NCBI RefSeq assembly: GCF_003287955.1
Contig: NZ_QMKP01000001.1
Location: 1-64,000, forward strand
DNA length: 64,000 bases
Reading direction: 5' to 3'
Source: Arthrobacter sp. AQ5-06
GTDB lineage: Bacteria; Actinomycetota; Actinomycetes; Actinomycetales; Micrococcaceae
Part shown: positions 8,809 through 17,200 of the stretch, piece after piece
How the letters are laid out: each line of letters opens with the position of its first letter
Position numbering within the stretch: position 1 is the first letter of the stretch
Position numbers and translations under genes: made by a program
The notes under the pieces: generated by a model
Database searches by the model: none
What the model was told of the DNA's origin: nothing
What the model saw: only the letters and a program-made list of their open reading frames with translations

Positions 8809-8965
8809 GGAGTCTGTCGGATGAGACAAAATGATGGGACGATCCGTCCATCCTGTGGCTTTGGCCGGTGCAATTGGCCCCGGATGCCGTTCAGTGCCGG
8901 TGGCTAGGCTGGAATAAGCGGACTCATACTTCCTGTGGCCGTCCCGATCATGTGAGGTGGAAACG

Positions 8966-9760
8966 GTGCTGCTGGCCCTGCTGCAAGCAAACGCCCGCGT
9001 ACTCGACGCGGATGCAAACTGCGCCGCCCTGGATGCGGCTGCCCGGGCGGCCGCCGCGAAGGGCGCGGCAGTCCTGGTCACCCCGGAGCTGTTTCCCGTG
9101 GGATACGCCCCGCTGCGGCTCCGCGCGGAGCTGGACCCCTCAGTGCTTCCCGCCATGAGGGAAAAGCTGTCGGGGATCGCGCACCGCCACGGGATCGGAC
9201 TGGTCTACAGCCTGCCGTCAGTCACGGACGGGGGCAGCTGGCGCATCACCTCCACGCTGGTGGACGCCACGGGCGCTGAGCTTCTCAACTACGCCAAGGT
9301 GCACCTTTTTGGTGATGACGAACGCGCGGCGTTCAGCCCCGCGGAGGCGGGTCCCGCCGTCGTCGACTTCAACGGGTTCCGGACGTCCATGGTGATCTGC
9401 TACGACGTGGAATTCCCGGAAACAGTCAGGGCGGCGGCGCTAGCTGGGGCAGAGCTGCTCCTGGTGCCCACCGCGCTGGCGCGCGGGTTCGAAACCGTCC
9501 CCCAGGTGCTGCTCCGGGCCCGCGCGCTGGAGAGCCAGTTGACCATCGCCTATGCCAACCACTCCGGAACCGAGGACGGTTGCGAATTCCTCGGCGGCAG
9601 CGTCATCGCCGGACCGGATGGTTCGCTGCTGGCCGCGGCGGGACCGGTAGCCGAAATCCTGTACGCCGAGGTGGATTCGGACGCCGCCGGAGTAGCCCGT
9701 GATGTGGTGCCCTATCTCCGTGAACGCCGCCCGGAGCTCTACCGGTCCTGGGGCATCTGA
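8966..9760 (+). CDS. davA: Nitrilase-superfamily amidase, 5-aminovaleramidase-like (DavA)
   Basis: This 264-residue enzyme has the nitrilase-superfamily triad: Glu in TPELFP (about residue 41), Lys in NYAKVHLFG (about 111) and Cys in VICYDVEFPE (about 145). Sequence and length resemble the Pseudomonas putida 5-aminovaleramidase DavA, including the FSPA and VPTA regions and GGSVIAGPDGSLLA. The proposed reaction is 5-aminovaleramide to 5-aminovalerate plus ammonia, the step after the monooxygenase at 13065. GTG at 8966 follows GAGGTGG by 5 nt; an upstream GTG at 8957 sits inside that Shine-Dalgarno. Its 3' end overlaps the convergent regulator gene by 22 bp. Another short-chain amide could be the substrate. 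Confidence 0.75.
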   Translation: MLLALLQANARVLDADANCAALDAAARAAAAKGAAVLVTPELFPVGYAPLRLRAELDPSVLPAMREKLSGIAHRHGIGLVYSLPSVTDGGSWRITSTLVDATGAELLNYAKVHLFGDDERAAFSPAEAGPAVVDFNGFRTSMVICYDVEFPETVRAAALAGAELLLVPTALARGFETVPQVLLRARALESQLTIAYANHSGTEDGCEFLGGSVIAGPDGSLLAAAGPVAEILYAEVDSDAAGVARDVVPYLRERRPELYRSWGI

Positions 9761-11430
9761 GGCGCCGCGTCCTCCAGGCCGTCCACGTACTGCAGGGCAA
9801 TCCACAGTTCCGCTCGCTCTTGGGCGGAGCCAAGGTCCATGGCCAGTAGCTCGGCCAGTGCATTGATCTGGCGCCGGACGCTGTTCCGGTGCATCCCCAG
9901 GGCTTTGGCAGTGGCATCCCAGTTGCCGTTTTCGCCCAGCCATGACTTCAGGACACTGAGCTGGGAGCTGCGGCGGTCAGGCTCCTGCGCGAGAACCGGT
10001 TCCAGCAGCCGCGCGGCGAGCATGGTGCCGGCGCTGCGGCCCAACAGCCCCGCGACTGACCACGTGATGTCATCCACGCGCACACTTTCTCCGCTTGCCT
10101 GGACGCGGGACCGCAGTGACGCCGCACGCTGGTAGGCGGCAGGAAGGCCGGCCATTTCGGTGGGATCGCCCACCACCAGCCGCCAGCCCAGTCCCTCCAC
10201 TTCACTCAGCAGCGTGTCGTCCACCTTGAGCCGGGTAACGGCGGCAAACCCGTAGTCCGTCAGCTCCACCATTTTCGTGTCGAACAGCCTGCGCCACTGC
10301 AGTAGTTCCCGGACTGGGCCATCCGCGGACGCTGGCGCCGACGCGTCCGCTCGGACGCCCTGAACCACCCGGAGGGCGCCGGACCGGGTTCCGGAAACGC
10401 TTTGCGCCAGGAGGTCCCTGAGGACGTTCAGTTGCCGGGTTGAGCCGGCGGCCAGGCTCTCAGGGTGCAGCAGGAGGGCCGTTGCCAGCTGGCTGGGGGC
10501 GAGCGACCCGCTTGTGCGCTGGCGAACCAGCAGTTCCAGCAGCCCCACCACCGAGGACACCACACTGTTCTGCGCCGGGGTCAGCGGCTTGTCCGCGCCC
10601 AGGATCAGTGCCCCAAGGGTGGCGTCCTTGGTGCTCCGGAGGGGGTGGCCGAAGACCAGGGCCGAACCGTTCGTGGGCAACGAGTCGGTCTCCACCCGCG
10701 GGCCGTTGCCAGCCAGCAGCCGCTTCAGTATGGGTTGCAGGGCGGAAGGCTCGACGGCGGCCGCAGGGCTGGTCCCGTTGGTACCGGCGGCTGCGGCTCG
10801 GGCACGCATTCGGCCGTCCGCCCCGAAAAGCTGGGCCCATACCGGAACACGCTGCGCCAGGGCGGAAAGGAGTTCGTGCTCGGGCCTGGCCGACAGCACC
10901 GCCCGCATCAGTTGCCGGTTGGTGTCCGCCAGTTGACGGAAGACCCGGGCGTTGCCGGATTCCAGGAGCTGGGAGAACTCCAGGCCTATGGCGGCGAAGG
11001 GGACGCTGCTGGGGATCTGGACCAGAGTGAGCTGATGCGTTTGGCATGCCGACAGCACGTGGTCCGGGACGGCGTCGAAGTAGGGCTCCAGGCCAAATCC
11101 CAAGGCGGCGACGCCGGCACCGACCAGCCGCCGGACGTAGGCTTCCGCCCTTTCCTTCGTTCCGCCGTCGTCCTGGAACGGCAGTCCCGCCGTGAGAACG
11201 AACTCCCCGTCCAGCAGGTAGGGCGTGGGATCCTCCAGTTCGCTGGGCTCCACCCAGCGCAAGGGCACGCCCGTGTTGCCGGCGTCGTGCAGGACGGTGA
11301 GGTCCCGGGGGAGTGCTGCCAGAAACTGGCCCAGGGTCACCGCATCCAGGTGTTCCGCCGTATCAGCTTGCACGGAGGGACCCCGGCCGGCGTGTTCAGC
11401 ACTGCCCGTTCTTGGTGCATTACGTCTCAT
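9739..11430 (-). CDS. PucR family transcriptional regulator
   Basis: The 563-residue protein has the PucR N-terminal purine-catabolism-type sensor domain (about residues 30-160), a GGDEF-like middle region and a C-terminal PucR helix-turn-helix (near NWDATAKALGMHRNSVRRQI, about residues 505-525). Members usually activate catabolic genes in response to a metabolite. It sits between davA and the divergent permease-davB pair, so it is probably the regulator of this lysine or amino-acid module. The 99-bp divergent region to the permease should contain both promoters. Its last codons overlap davA on the opposite strand. Confidence 0.85.
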   Translation of the reverse strand: MRRNAPRTGSAEHAGRGPSVQADTAEHLDAVTLGQFLAALPRDLTVLHDAGNTGVPLRWVEPSELEDPTPYLLDGEFVLTAGLPFQDDGGTKERAEAYVRRLVGAGVAALGFGLEPYFDAVPDHVLSACQTHQLTLVQIPSSVPFAAIGLEFSQLLESGNARVFRQLADTNRQLMRAVLSARPEHELLSALAQRVPVWAQLFGADGRMRARAAAAGTNGTSPAAAVEPSALQPILKRLLAGNGPRVETDSLPTNGSALVFGHPLRSTKDATLGALILGADKPLTPAQNSVVSSVVGLLELLVRQRTSGSLAPSQLATALLLHPESLAAGSTRQLNVLRDLLAQSVSGTRSGALRVVQGVRADASAPASADGPVRELLQWRRLFDTKMVELTDYGFAAVTRLKVDDTLLSEVEGLGWRLVVGDPTEMAGLPAAYQRAASLRSRVQASGESVRVDDITWSVAGLLGRSAGTMLAARLLEPVLAQEPDRRSSQLSVLKSWLGENGNWDATAKALGMHRNSVRRQINALAELLAMDLGSAQERAELWIALQYVDGLEDAAPQMPQDR

Positions 11431-11529
11431 GATAGAAAACTATAGGTCACTTTGCACATCCCTGAGATGCGGCTCACACGCCTACGCTAGTGGGGGAAAC
11501 CCACAACTACTCACGAACGGACGTCAACG

Positions 11530-13068
11530 ATGACTGTGCCAACACTCTCCGGACCGGCCACGGGCCGGACTGCCGGCCGTCCAGGGCTGGCAGCGCAACT
11601 GCTCCGCCGCAAGCCCATCGGACAGATGGTCAGCGAAGCCGAAAGCGGACACGGGGGGCCGCGCCTGGTCCGCAGCTTCGGAGTCCTGCAGCTGACCATG
11701 ATCAGCGTCGGTGCCACCTTGGGGACCGGCATCCTGGTGATCCTGGGCGAATCCGTTCCGCTGGCTGGCCCCGCGATCTGGATCTCCTTCGCCATCGCCG
11801 GCCTCGCCGCCCTGCTCTCCGCGGTGTCCTACGCGGAGATGGCCGGGCTGGTCCCGGTTGCCGGTTCCAGCTACTCCTACACCTACGCCACCATGGGCGA
11901 AGGCATGGCCTGGATCTGCGGCTGGTGCCTGGTGCTTGAGTACGCCGTGTCTGTGGCAGCCGTTGCCGTAGGCGCGGGCCAGTACGTCAACGAAACCCTG
12001 GCAGTGTTCGGGCAGGTCCTGCCCGACGCCATTTCCCAGCCGCCGGGCGACGGCGGGATGGTCAACATCCCGGCCATGGTTATTGTGGTGCTGGCGACCA
12101 TCCTCCTGGTGCGGGGAGCCAAGGAAAGCGCCTGGATCAACACCGCCATTGTTGTTGTGAAGGTGGGCATCCTGATCTTCTTCTGCGCCGTGGCCTTCAC
12201 GGCCTTCAACGCCGGCAACTTCGAGCCGCTCCTGCCGATGGGCGCTGCCGGTGTCTCGGCCGCTGCTTCGAGCGTTTTCTTCTCCTACATCGGCTTCGAC
12301 GCCGCCTCCACCGCCGGCGAGGAAGCCCGTAACCCCAAGCGTGACCTGCCCCGGGCCATCATGCTGTCCATGGTGATCGTCACCACGATCTATGTCCTGG
12401 TGGCCGTGGCGGCCATCGGTGCCCGCCCGTGGGGCTGGTTCGACGGCACCGACGCCGCCCTGGTGCGCATCCTTGAGGAAACCACCGGCCAGCCGTGGAT
12501 CGCGCTGGTCTTTTCCGTGGGGGCCGTACTGGCCATCGCCAGCATTGTGCTCACGGTCCTCTACGGCCAGACCCGCATCCTGCTGTCCATGTCCCGCGAC
12601 GGGCTCATCCCGAAGATCTTCGGTCGTGTTTCATCCCGAACCGGCACCCCCGTTGCCGGCACGCTGCTGGTGGGCATCGCAGTCGCACTCACCGCCGGGC
12701 TGGTTCCGCTGGGTGCCTTGGCAGACGCCACCAGCATCGGCACGCTGTTCGCCTTCGCCCTTGTCAACGTGGCCGTGATCTACCTGCGGCGCACCAGGCC
12801 CGAACTGGAGCGCACGTTCCGCGTCCCGTTCTTCCCCCTGACCCCGATCCTCGGTGCGCTGATGTGCGCCTTCCTCATGGCCAACCTCGGTGCCGATACC
12901 TGGGTGACCTTCGGAGTCTGGATGCTGGTGGGCCTGGCGGCCTACTTCGGCTACGGACGCCGGAACTCCAGGGTAGCGGCGCTGAGCCACGAGGAATACC
13001 GTGAGCTGAGCAGGCCGGAATCTTCAACGCTGTCCACCACCGAACAAACGAAGGCAGAGCTTTCATGA
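11530..13068 (+). CDS. APC family amino acid permease
   Basis: This 512-residue integral membrane protein has about twelve hydrophobic segments. It shows the APC signature GATLGTGILVILGE in helix 1 and a conserved loop SYIGFDAASTAGEEARNP like those of cationic amino acid transporters (CAT/YhdG class). It is translationally coupled to davB by a 4-bp ATGA overlap at 13065-13068. The pairing suggests it imports the substrate of that enzyme, most likely lysine. Specificity is inference from context. Confidence 0.88.
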   Translation: MTVPTLSGPATGRTAGRPGLAAQLLRRKPIGQMVSEAESGHGGPRLVRSFGVLQLTMISVGATLGTGILVILGESVPLAGPAIWISFAIAGLAALLSAVSYAEMAGLVPVAGSSYSYTYATMGEGMAWICGWCLVLEYAVSVAAVAVGAGQYVNETLAVFGQVLPDAISQPPGDGGMVNIPAMVIVVLATILLVRGAKESAWINTAIVVVKVGILIFFCAVAFTAFNAGNFEPLLPMGAAGVSAAASSVFFSYIGFDAASTAGEEARNPKRDLPRAIMLSMVIVTTIYVLVAVAAIGARPWGWFDGTDAALVRILEETTGQPWIALVFSVGAVLAIASIVLTVLYGQTRILLSMSRDGLIPKIFGRVSSRTGTPVAGTLLVGIAVALTAGLVPLGALADATSIGTLFAFALVNVAVIYLRRTRPELERTFRVPFFPLTPILGALMCAFLMANLGADTWVTFGVWMLVGLAAYFGYGRRNSRVAALSHEEYRELSRPESSTLSTTEQTKAELS

Positions 13069-14759
13069 CCGTTGCCACCGAACTCCCAGCCTCCGACCCG
13101 TCCAGTACCCAGGCTGGCCCCGTCACCATGCTGAACCCCGATTTTCCGTTCAGCTACGACCACTACCTCGCCAATCCCGCAGGGCTCGGGGCGGTTCCGC
13201 CGGAGCTCTACGGCACTGAGGTGGCAGTTGTCGGTGCGGGTCTTTCCGGCCTCGTCACGGCCTACGAACTGATGAAGCTGGGCCTGCGACCTGTCGTCTA
13301 TGAAGCGGACCAGATCGGCGGCCGCCTGCGCACTGCCAGCTTCCCGTCCGCTCCCGGCGTGGTGGCTGATCTGGGCGGTATGCGGTTCCCGGTGTCCGGC
13401 AGGGCGTTCTACCACTACGTGGACCTGCTGGGCCTGGACACCCAGGATTTCCCCAACCCGCTGGCACCCATCACCTCGAGCACCGTGATCGAACTGGCCG
13501 GCCAGAAGCACTACGCCGAGACCGCCCAGGACCTGCCGCCGTTCTTCCGCGAGGTGGCCGATGCCTGGAAGGCCGCCGTGAACGATGGCGCGAAGTTCGT
13601 TGAAATGCAGGAGGCCATCCGGGCCCGGGACACCGGCCGGATCAAGGACCTGTGGAACGAGCTGCTGCCGCTCATGGACGAGCAGACGTTCTACGGGTTC
13701 ATCGCAGGGAGCCAGTCATTCAAGGAAGCCGGCTTTGCGCACCGTGAGGCCTTCGGCCAGGTGGGATTCGGCACAGGCGGCTGGGACACAGACTTCCCGA
13801 ACTCCATCCTGGAAATCCTCCGCGTGGTCTACACCGACGCCGATGACCAGCACCGGCTCATCAGTGGCGGAGCCCAAAGGCTGCCCGAGGCACTGTGGCA
13901 GCACGCGCCGTCGGGCATGTCCCACTGGCCGGACGGAACGTCCCTGGCGTCGCTCCACTCCGGCTCGCCCCGCGGGGCTGTGGGCAAAATCAGCCGCGAT
14001 GCCGACGGCGACCTCCGGATCAGGGAGCGCTGGGGCCGTGAGGCCAGCTACCCTGCCGTGGTGACCACGTGCCAGTCCTGGCTGCTGTCCACGCGCATTC
14101 ACACTGAGGAGGCGCTGTTCCCGGCCGAACTGTGGACCGCCATCGAGCGTTCGCACTACATGCAGTCGTCCAAGACGTTTGTCATGGTGGACCGTCCGTT
14201 CTGGAAGGACGTCGATCCGCACACCGGCCGCGAGGTGCTGTCCATGACCCTGACGGACCGGCTGAACAGGGCCACCTACCTCCTGGATGACGGACCGGAC
14301 AAGCCAGCCGTGATCCTACTGTCCTACACCTGGAACGATGACGCGCTCAAATGGCTGTCGCTGGACGCCGACGAGCGCGTTGAGCTGATGCTGCACTCGT
14401 TGGAGCAGATCTACCCGGACGTGGACATCGCCAGCCACATCGTGGGCCAGCCCATCACGGTTTCCTGGGAAGCGGACCCCAACTTCATGGGTGCGTTCAA
14501 GGCGAACCTGCCGGGGCATTACCGCTACCAGCAGCGGTTGTTCACCCACTTCAAGCAGGACAAGTTGCCCGATAGCCAGCGTGGAATCTTCCTCGCGGGC
14601 GACGACGTGTCCTTCACCGCGGGTTGGGCCGAAGGCGCCGTGACCACGGGCCTGAACGCCGTGTGGGGTGTGGTGAACCACCTGGGCGGTTCGTCGGCGC
14701 CGGGCAACCCCGGTCCGGGCGAACTCCTGGACGCCATCGGGCCGATCTCATTGGACTAG
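13065..14759 (+). CDS. davB: Flavin-dependent L-lysine 2-monooxygenase-like enzyme (DavB)
   Basis: The 564-residue protein has the FAD-binding VAVVGAGLSGLV (about residues 53-64), GGRLR and the motif LGGMRFP (about 103-109) shared by lysine, tryptophan and phenylalanine 2-monooxygenases rather than by putrescine or other amine oxidases. Long stretches such as VFGQVGFGTGGWD-like, SKTFVMVDRPFWKD and ITVSWEADP match P. putida DavB as I know it. The predicted reaction converts L-lysine with O2 to 5-aminovaleramide, CO2 and water, which the davA product then hydrolyses. It overlaps the permease start-stop by 4 bp and the convergent gene at 14756 by 4 bp. Confidence 0.82.
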   Translation: MTVATELPASDPSSTQAGPVTMLNPDFPFSYDHYLANPAGLGAVPPELYGTEVAVVGAGLSGLVTAYELMKLGLRPVVYEADQIGGRLRTASFPSAPGVVADLGGMRFPVSGRAFYHYVDLLGLDTQDFPNPLAPITSSTVIELAGQKHYAETAQDLPPFFREVADAWKAAVNDGAKFVEMQEAIRARDTGRIKDLWNELLPLMDEQTFYGFIAGSQSFKEAGFAHREAFGQVGFGTGGWDTDFPNSILEILRVVYTDADDQHRLISGGAQRLPEALWQHAPSGMSHWPDGTSLASLHSGSPRGAVGKISRDADGDLRIRERWGREASYPAVVTTCQSWLLSTRIHTEEALFPAELWTAIERSHYMQSSKTFVMVDRPFWKDVDPHTGREVLSMTLTDRLNRATYLLDDGPDKPAVILLSYTWNDDALKWLSLDADERVELMLHSLEQIYPDVDIASHIVGQPITVSWEADPNFMGAFKANLPGHYRYQQRLFTHFKQDKLPDSQRGIFLAGDDVSFTAGWAEGAVTTGLNAVWGVVNHLGGSSAPGNPGPGELLDAIGPISLD

Positions 14760-15274
14760 CCGTGCAGCTCCCGGTGCGCCCGGGCCAGTTCCACGTAGCG
14801 GGCGGCGTTCTGCTTCACGCCGTCGAACTCCTCGTCGGTGAGTTCCCGCCGTACCTTCGCGGGGACGCCTGCCACGAGTGACCGGGGCGGCACTACCGTG
14901 CCCTCCAGGACGACGGCACCGGCCGCCACGAGCGAGCCGGTGCCTATCACGGCGCCGTTGAGTACAGTGGCCCCCATGCCGATCAGGCAGTCGTCCTCCA
15001 CCGTGCAGCCATGGACGACGGCGGCGTGTCCCACACTGACCCCGGCCCCGACCGTGCAGGGGAAGCCAGGATCTGCATGGACCACCACGTTGTCCTGCAG
15101 GTTGCTGCCGGCGCCGACGCTGATGGCCGCCGTGTCCGCCCGGACCGACACGCCATAGAAGGCGCTCGAATCCTCAGCGAGCGTAGCTTTGCCGATGATC
15201 GACGCCGTCGGGGCGACAAAGGCGGATGCGTGGACAGCCGGAGTGTTGCCGGCGAAAGTGTGAAGAGGAGCCAT
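14756..15274 (-). CDS. Gamma carbonic anhydrase-like hexapeptide protein
   Basis: The 172-residue chain consists of left-handed beta-helix hexapeptide repeats (IIGKATL, VSVRAD, VVLEGT, VPPRSLVAGVPAKV). His residues in VVHADPG and GHAAVVHG correspond to the three zinc ligands of the gamma carbonic anhydrase/PaaY group. Activity could be carbonic anhydrase or a thioesterase; the sequence does not decide. A -10 box TAGGCT (15281-15286, minus strand) lies 6 nt before the ATG with no Shine-Dalgarno, indicating a leaderless mRNA. Confidence 0.85.
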   Translation of the reverse strand: MAPLHTFAGNTPAVHASAFVAPTASIIGKATLAEDSSAFYGVSVRADTAAISVGAGSNLQDNVVVHADPGFPCTVGAGVSVGHAAVVHGCTVEDDCLIGMGATVLNGAVIGTGSLVAAGAVVLEGTVVPPRSLVAGVPAKVRRELTDEEFDGVKQNAARYVELARAHRELHG

Positions 15275-15308
15275 GGGCCAAGCCTAGGACATCCCCTTAC
15301 CCAGCTAA

Positions 15309-15356
15309 GTAGCAGTAAGTGTCGTTATGGACGCCGAAAACGACATTGGCTGCTAC
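15309..15356 (-). terminator. Interrupted stem-loop across the methyltransferase stop codon
   Basis: Arms GTAGCAG (15309-15315) and CTGCTAC (15350-15356) enclose arms TGTCGTT (15320-15326) and AACGACA (15339-15345). The structure covers the stop codon of the methyltransferase and lacks a clear T-run, so terminator function is only probable. Confidence 0.45.
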
Positions 15357-16039
15357 CCAGTGGGGGAGGCGGGGCTGCGGAGGATCAGGAACTGGTAGTG
15401 CTGCGTCCAGTTCCCCGCGCCCGGTCCAGACTCTGCGCCGGTGCCTTCCGGCCAGGTGACAAAGTCCTCGATGGCACCATGCCGGCCAAAGACCTGGCGT
15501 ACCGTCGCATCGCTGCGGCGGCTGAAGAACCGGCGGGGTTCGACGTCGTCCTCGGGGTTCAGGACCTCGTCATCCTCGCCGGACCAGAGGCCGACGGCGA
15601 TGGGCCCGCCGGGTGCCGTGACGCGCACCAGCTCGCGCAGGACGCTGTCGATATCAGTGGCGGGGATGTGCAGGAGCGTACTCATGGTCCAGACCGCCGG
15701 AAAGGTTCCGTCCGCGAAGGGCAGTTGCCGGGCGCTGGCCACGGAGACGTCGAGGCCTTTGGAGCGGGCGTGACGGACGTGCTCCTCGGAGAGGTCCACG
15801 CCGGTGTAATGGATGCCTGCCCGGACAAACTGCAGGCCATCGAGCCCCATGCCGGAGCCGATCTCCAGTACGTTGTGGCGGCTCTCGGCCTTAAGCAGCG
15901 CAATGAACCGCTCACGCTGTTCCACGCGCCTGAGAGCCAGCGGATGGTCCCAGCCGGACGCGGCGCGGCGGTTGTAGAACTCGGCGAGACGCTGCTCGCT
16001 GCCGTGTTCCTCCGCGCCGACCTCAAATGCCGCGCCCAT
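15353..16039 (-). CDS. Class I SAM-dependent methyltransferase
   Basis: The 228-residue protein has methyltransferase motif I as VLEIGSGMGLDGL (about residues 58-70), motif II acidic residue in YTGVDLSEEHV, and a downstream LPFADGTFPAVWT region, as in the Methyltransf_11/25 group. The methyl acceptor is unknown. A GGGGA Shine-Dalgarno precedes the ATG. It stands alone between the hexapeptide protein and purU, all on the minus strand. Confidence 0.85.
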   Translation of the reverse strand: MGAAFEVGAEEHGSEQRLAEFYNRRAASGWDHPLALRRVEQRERFIALLKAESRHNVLEIGSGMGLDGLQFVRAGIHYTGVDLSEEHVRHARSKGLDVSVASARQLPFADGTFPAVWTMSTLLHIPATDIDSVLRELVRVTAPGGPIAVGLWSGEDDEVLNPEDDVEPRRFFSRRSDATVRQVFGRHGAIEDFVTWPEGTGAESGPGAGNWTQHYQFLILRSPASPTG

Positions 16040-16081
16040 GCAGGTCCCCTTGCGTGAGTTGAACTCGGTCAGTAAAGGCCG

Positions 16082-16942
16082 TCAGTTAAAGACCACGGTG
16101 CGGTTGCCGTCCAGCAAAACACGGTGCTCCGCGTGCCACTGGACGGCTTGGGCCAGCGTGCGGCCTTCAACGTCGCGGCCCATCTGGACAAACTGCTCCG
16201 GCGTGCGCGCGTGGTCCACCCGGATCACTTCCTGTTCGATGATCGGGCCCTCGTCCAAGGCTGCGGTGACATAGTGGGCAGTGGCACCGATCAGCTTCAC
16301 GCCGCGGGCGTGGGCCTGGTGGTACGGCCGTGCGCCCTTGAAGGACGGCAGGAACGAGTGGTGGATGTTGATGGCCTTGCCGGTCAGCTCCGCGCAGAGG
16401 TCATCCGAAATGATCTGCATGTAGCGGGCCAGAACCGTCAGCTCGATGTCGTGCTCGGCCATGATGGCGCGGAGCTTGTCCTCGGCCTGGGCCTTGGTGT
16501 CCGGCGTGACGGGAATATGGTGGAAAGGGATTCCGTAGAACTCGGCCAGCCCGGCGAGGTCATTGTGGTTGGAGACGATGGCGGGGATCTCGATGGGCAG
16601 GGTGCCGGAGCGCTGCTGGAACAGGATGTCGTTGAGGCAGTGCGCCGACGTGCTGGCCATCAGCAGGGTGCGCACCTTCTGGCCCACGGCGTTGAGGCTC
16701 CACTGCATTCCAAAGGCCTCGACCACCGGCTCAAGTGCCGCCTGAAGCTCAGCCATGGCGGCCGCCGTCGTGACCTCCACGCGCATAAAGAAGTTTCCGG
16801 TGGCAGGGCTCCCGTACTGCTGAGAGTCCGTAATATTGCATCCCGCTACCAGCAGGGCACCCGCCACGGCGTGCACGATTCCGGGGCGGTCCGGGCAGGA
16901 CAGGGTTACTACATACGCTTGGTTCAGCTGCTCGTCACTCAC
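16082..16942 (-). CDS. purU: Formyltetrahydrofolate deformylase
   Basis: PurU hydrolyses 10-formyl-THF to formate and THF. The N-terminal ACT domain (about residues 5-85, starting YVVTLSCPDRPGIVHAVAG) is followed by a formyltransferase fold with NHNDL, the HHSFLPSF loop and GATAHYVTAALDEGPII. I chose GTG at 16942, giving 286 aa, the usual family length. A TAGGCT -10 box lies 7 nt before it (leaderless), and upstream extension would run into the riboswitch on the other strand. It is divergent from glyA-folD and balances the same 10-formyl-THF pool. Confidence 0.93.
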   Translation of the reverse strand: MSDEQLNQAYVVTLSCPDRPGIVHAVAGALLVAGCNITDSQQYGSPATGNFFMRVEVTTAAAMAELQAALEPVVEAFGMQWSLNAVGQKVRTLLMASTSAHCLNDILFQQRSGTLPIEIPAIVSNHNDLAGLAEFYGIPFHHIPVTPDTKAQAEDKLRAIMAEHDIELTVLARYMQIISDDLCAELTGKAINIHHSFLPSFKGARPYHQAHARGVKLIGATAHYVTAALDEGPIIEQEVIRVDHARTPEQFVQMGRDVEGRTLAQAVQWHAEHRVLLDGNRTVVFN

Positions 16943-16984
16943 GCCTACCAGCCTACCCGCGCCGGCCGGCCGTATTTGGTAGCC

Positions 16985-17068
16985 TTGTGGGGTCGCAACT
17001 GGCGTTGGGTGGTTAACCACCAGGGAGCGGCAATCACGAAGACCACGGATCGTACGCCTGGGCCGAGG
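16985..17068 (+). ncRNA. ZTP (pfl) riboswitch upstream of glyA-folD
   Basis: The three conserved blocks of the pfl/ZTP aptamer are present in order: GGGGTCGCAACTGGCG (16989-17004), AACCACCAGGGAGCG (17015-17029) and, after a variable linker, ACGCCTGGGC (17054-17063), which forms the pseudoknot half. ZTP/ZMP accumulates when 10-formyl-THF is low, and the riboswitch then turns on one-carbon genes. Here the downstream operon makes 5,10-methylene- and 10-formyl-THF. A CGCCC/GGGCG hairpin lies before the Shine-Dalgarno, but I see no T-run, so the output may be translational. Confidence 0.87.
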
Positions 17069-17200
17069 GTCATGTCTTACCGGAGCTGCACCCGTTAAGG
17101 ATGCGGCTCGCTTTCACGCCCTGTCATCAAAGGGGCGGTGATGTGCGCCAGCCGGTAGCCTGACCTTAGCAGTGCCCGTATCCCTAGCCAGGAGTTTTTC

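Noticed and set aside
13065..14759. davB as putrescine or monoamine oxidase
   Set aside because: The GGMRFP motif and overall length match amino acid 2-monooxygenases, and an amidase partner is nearby.
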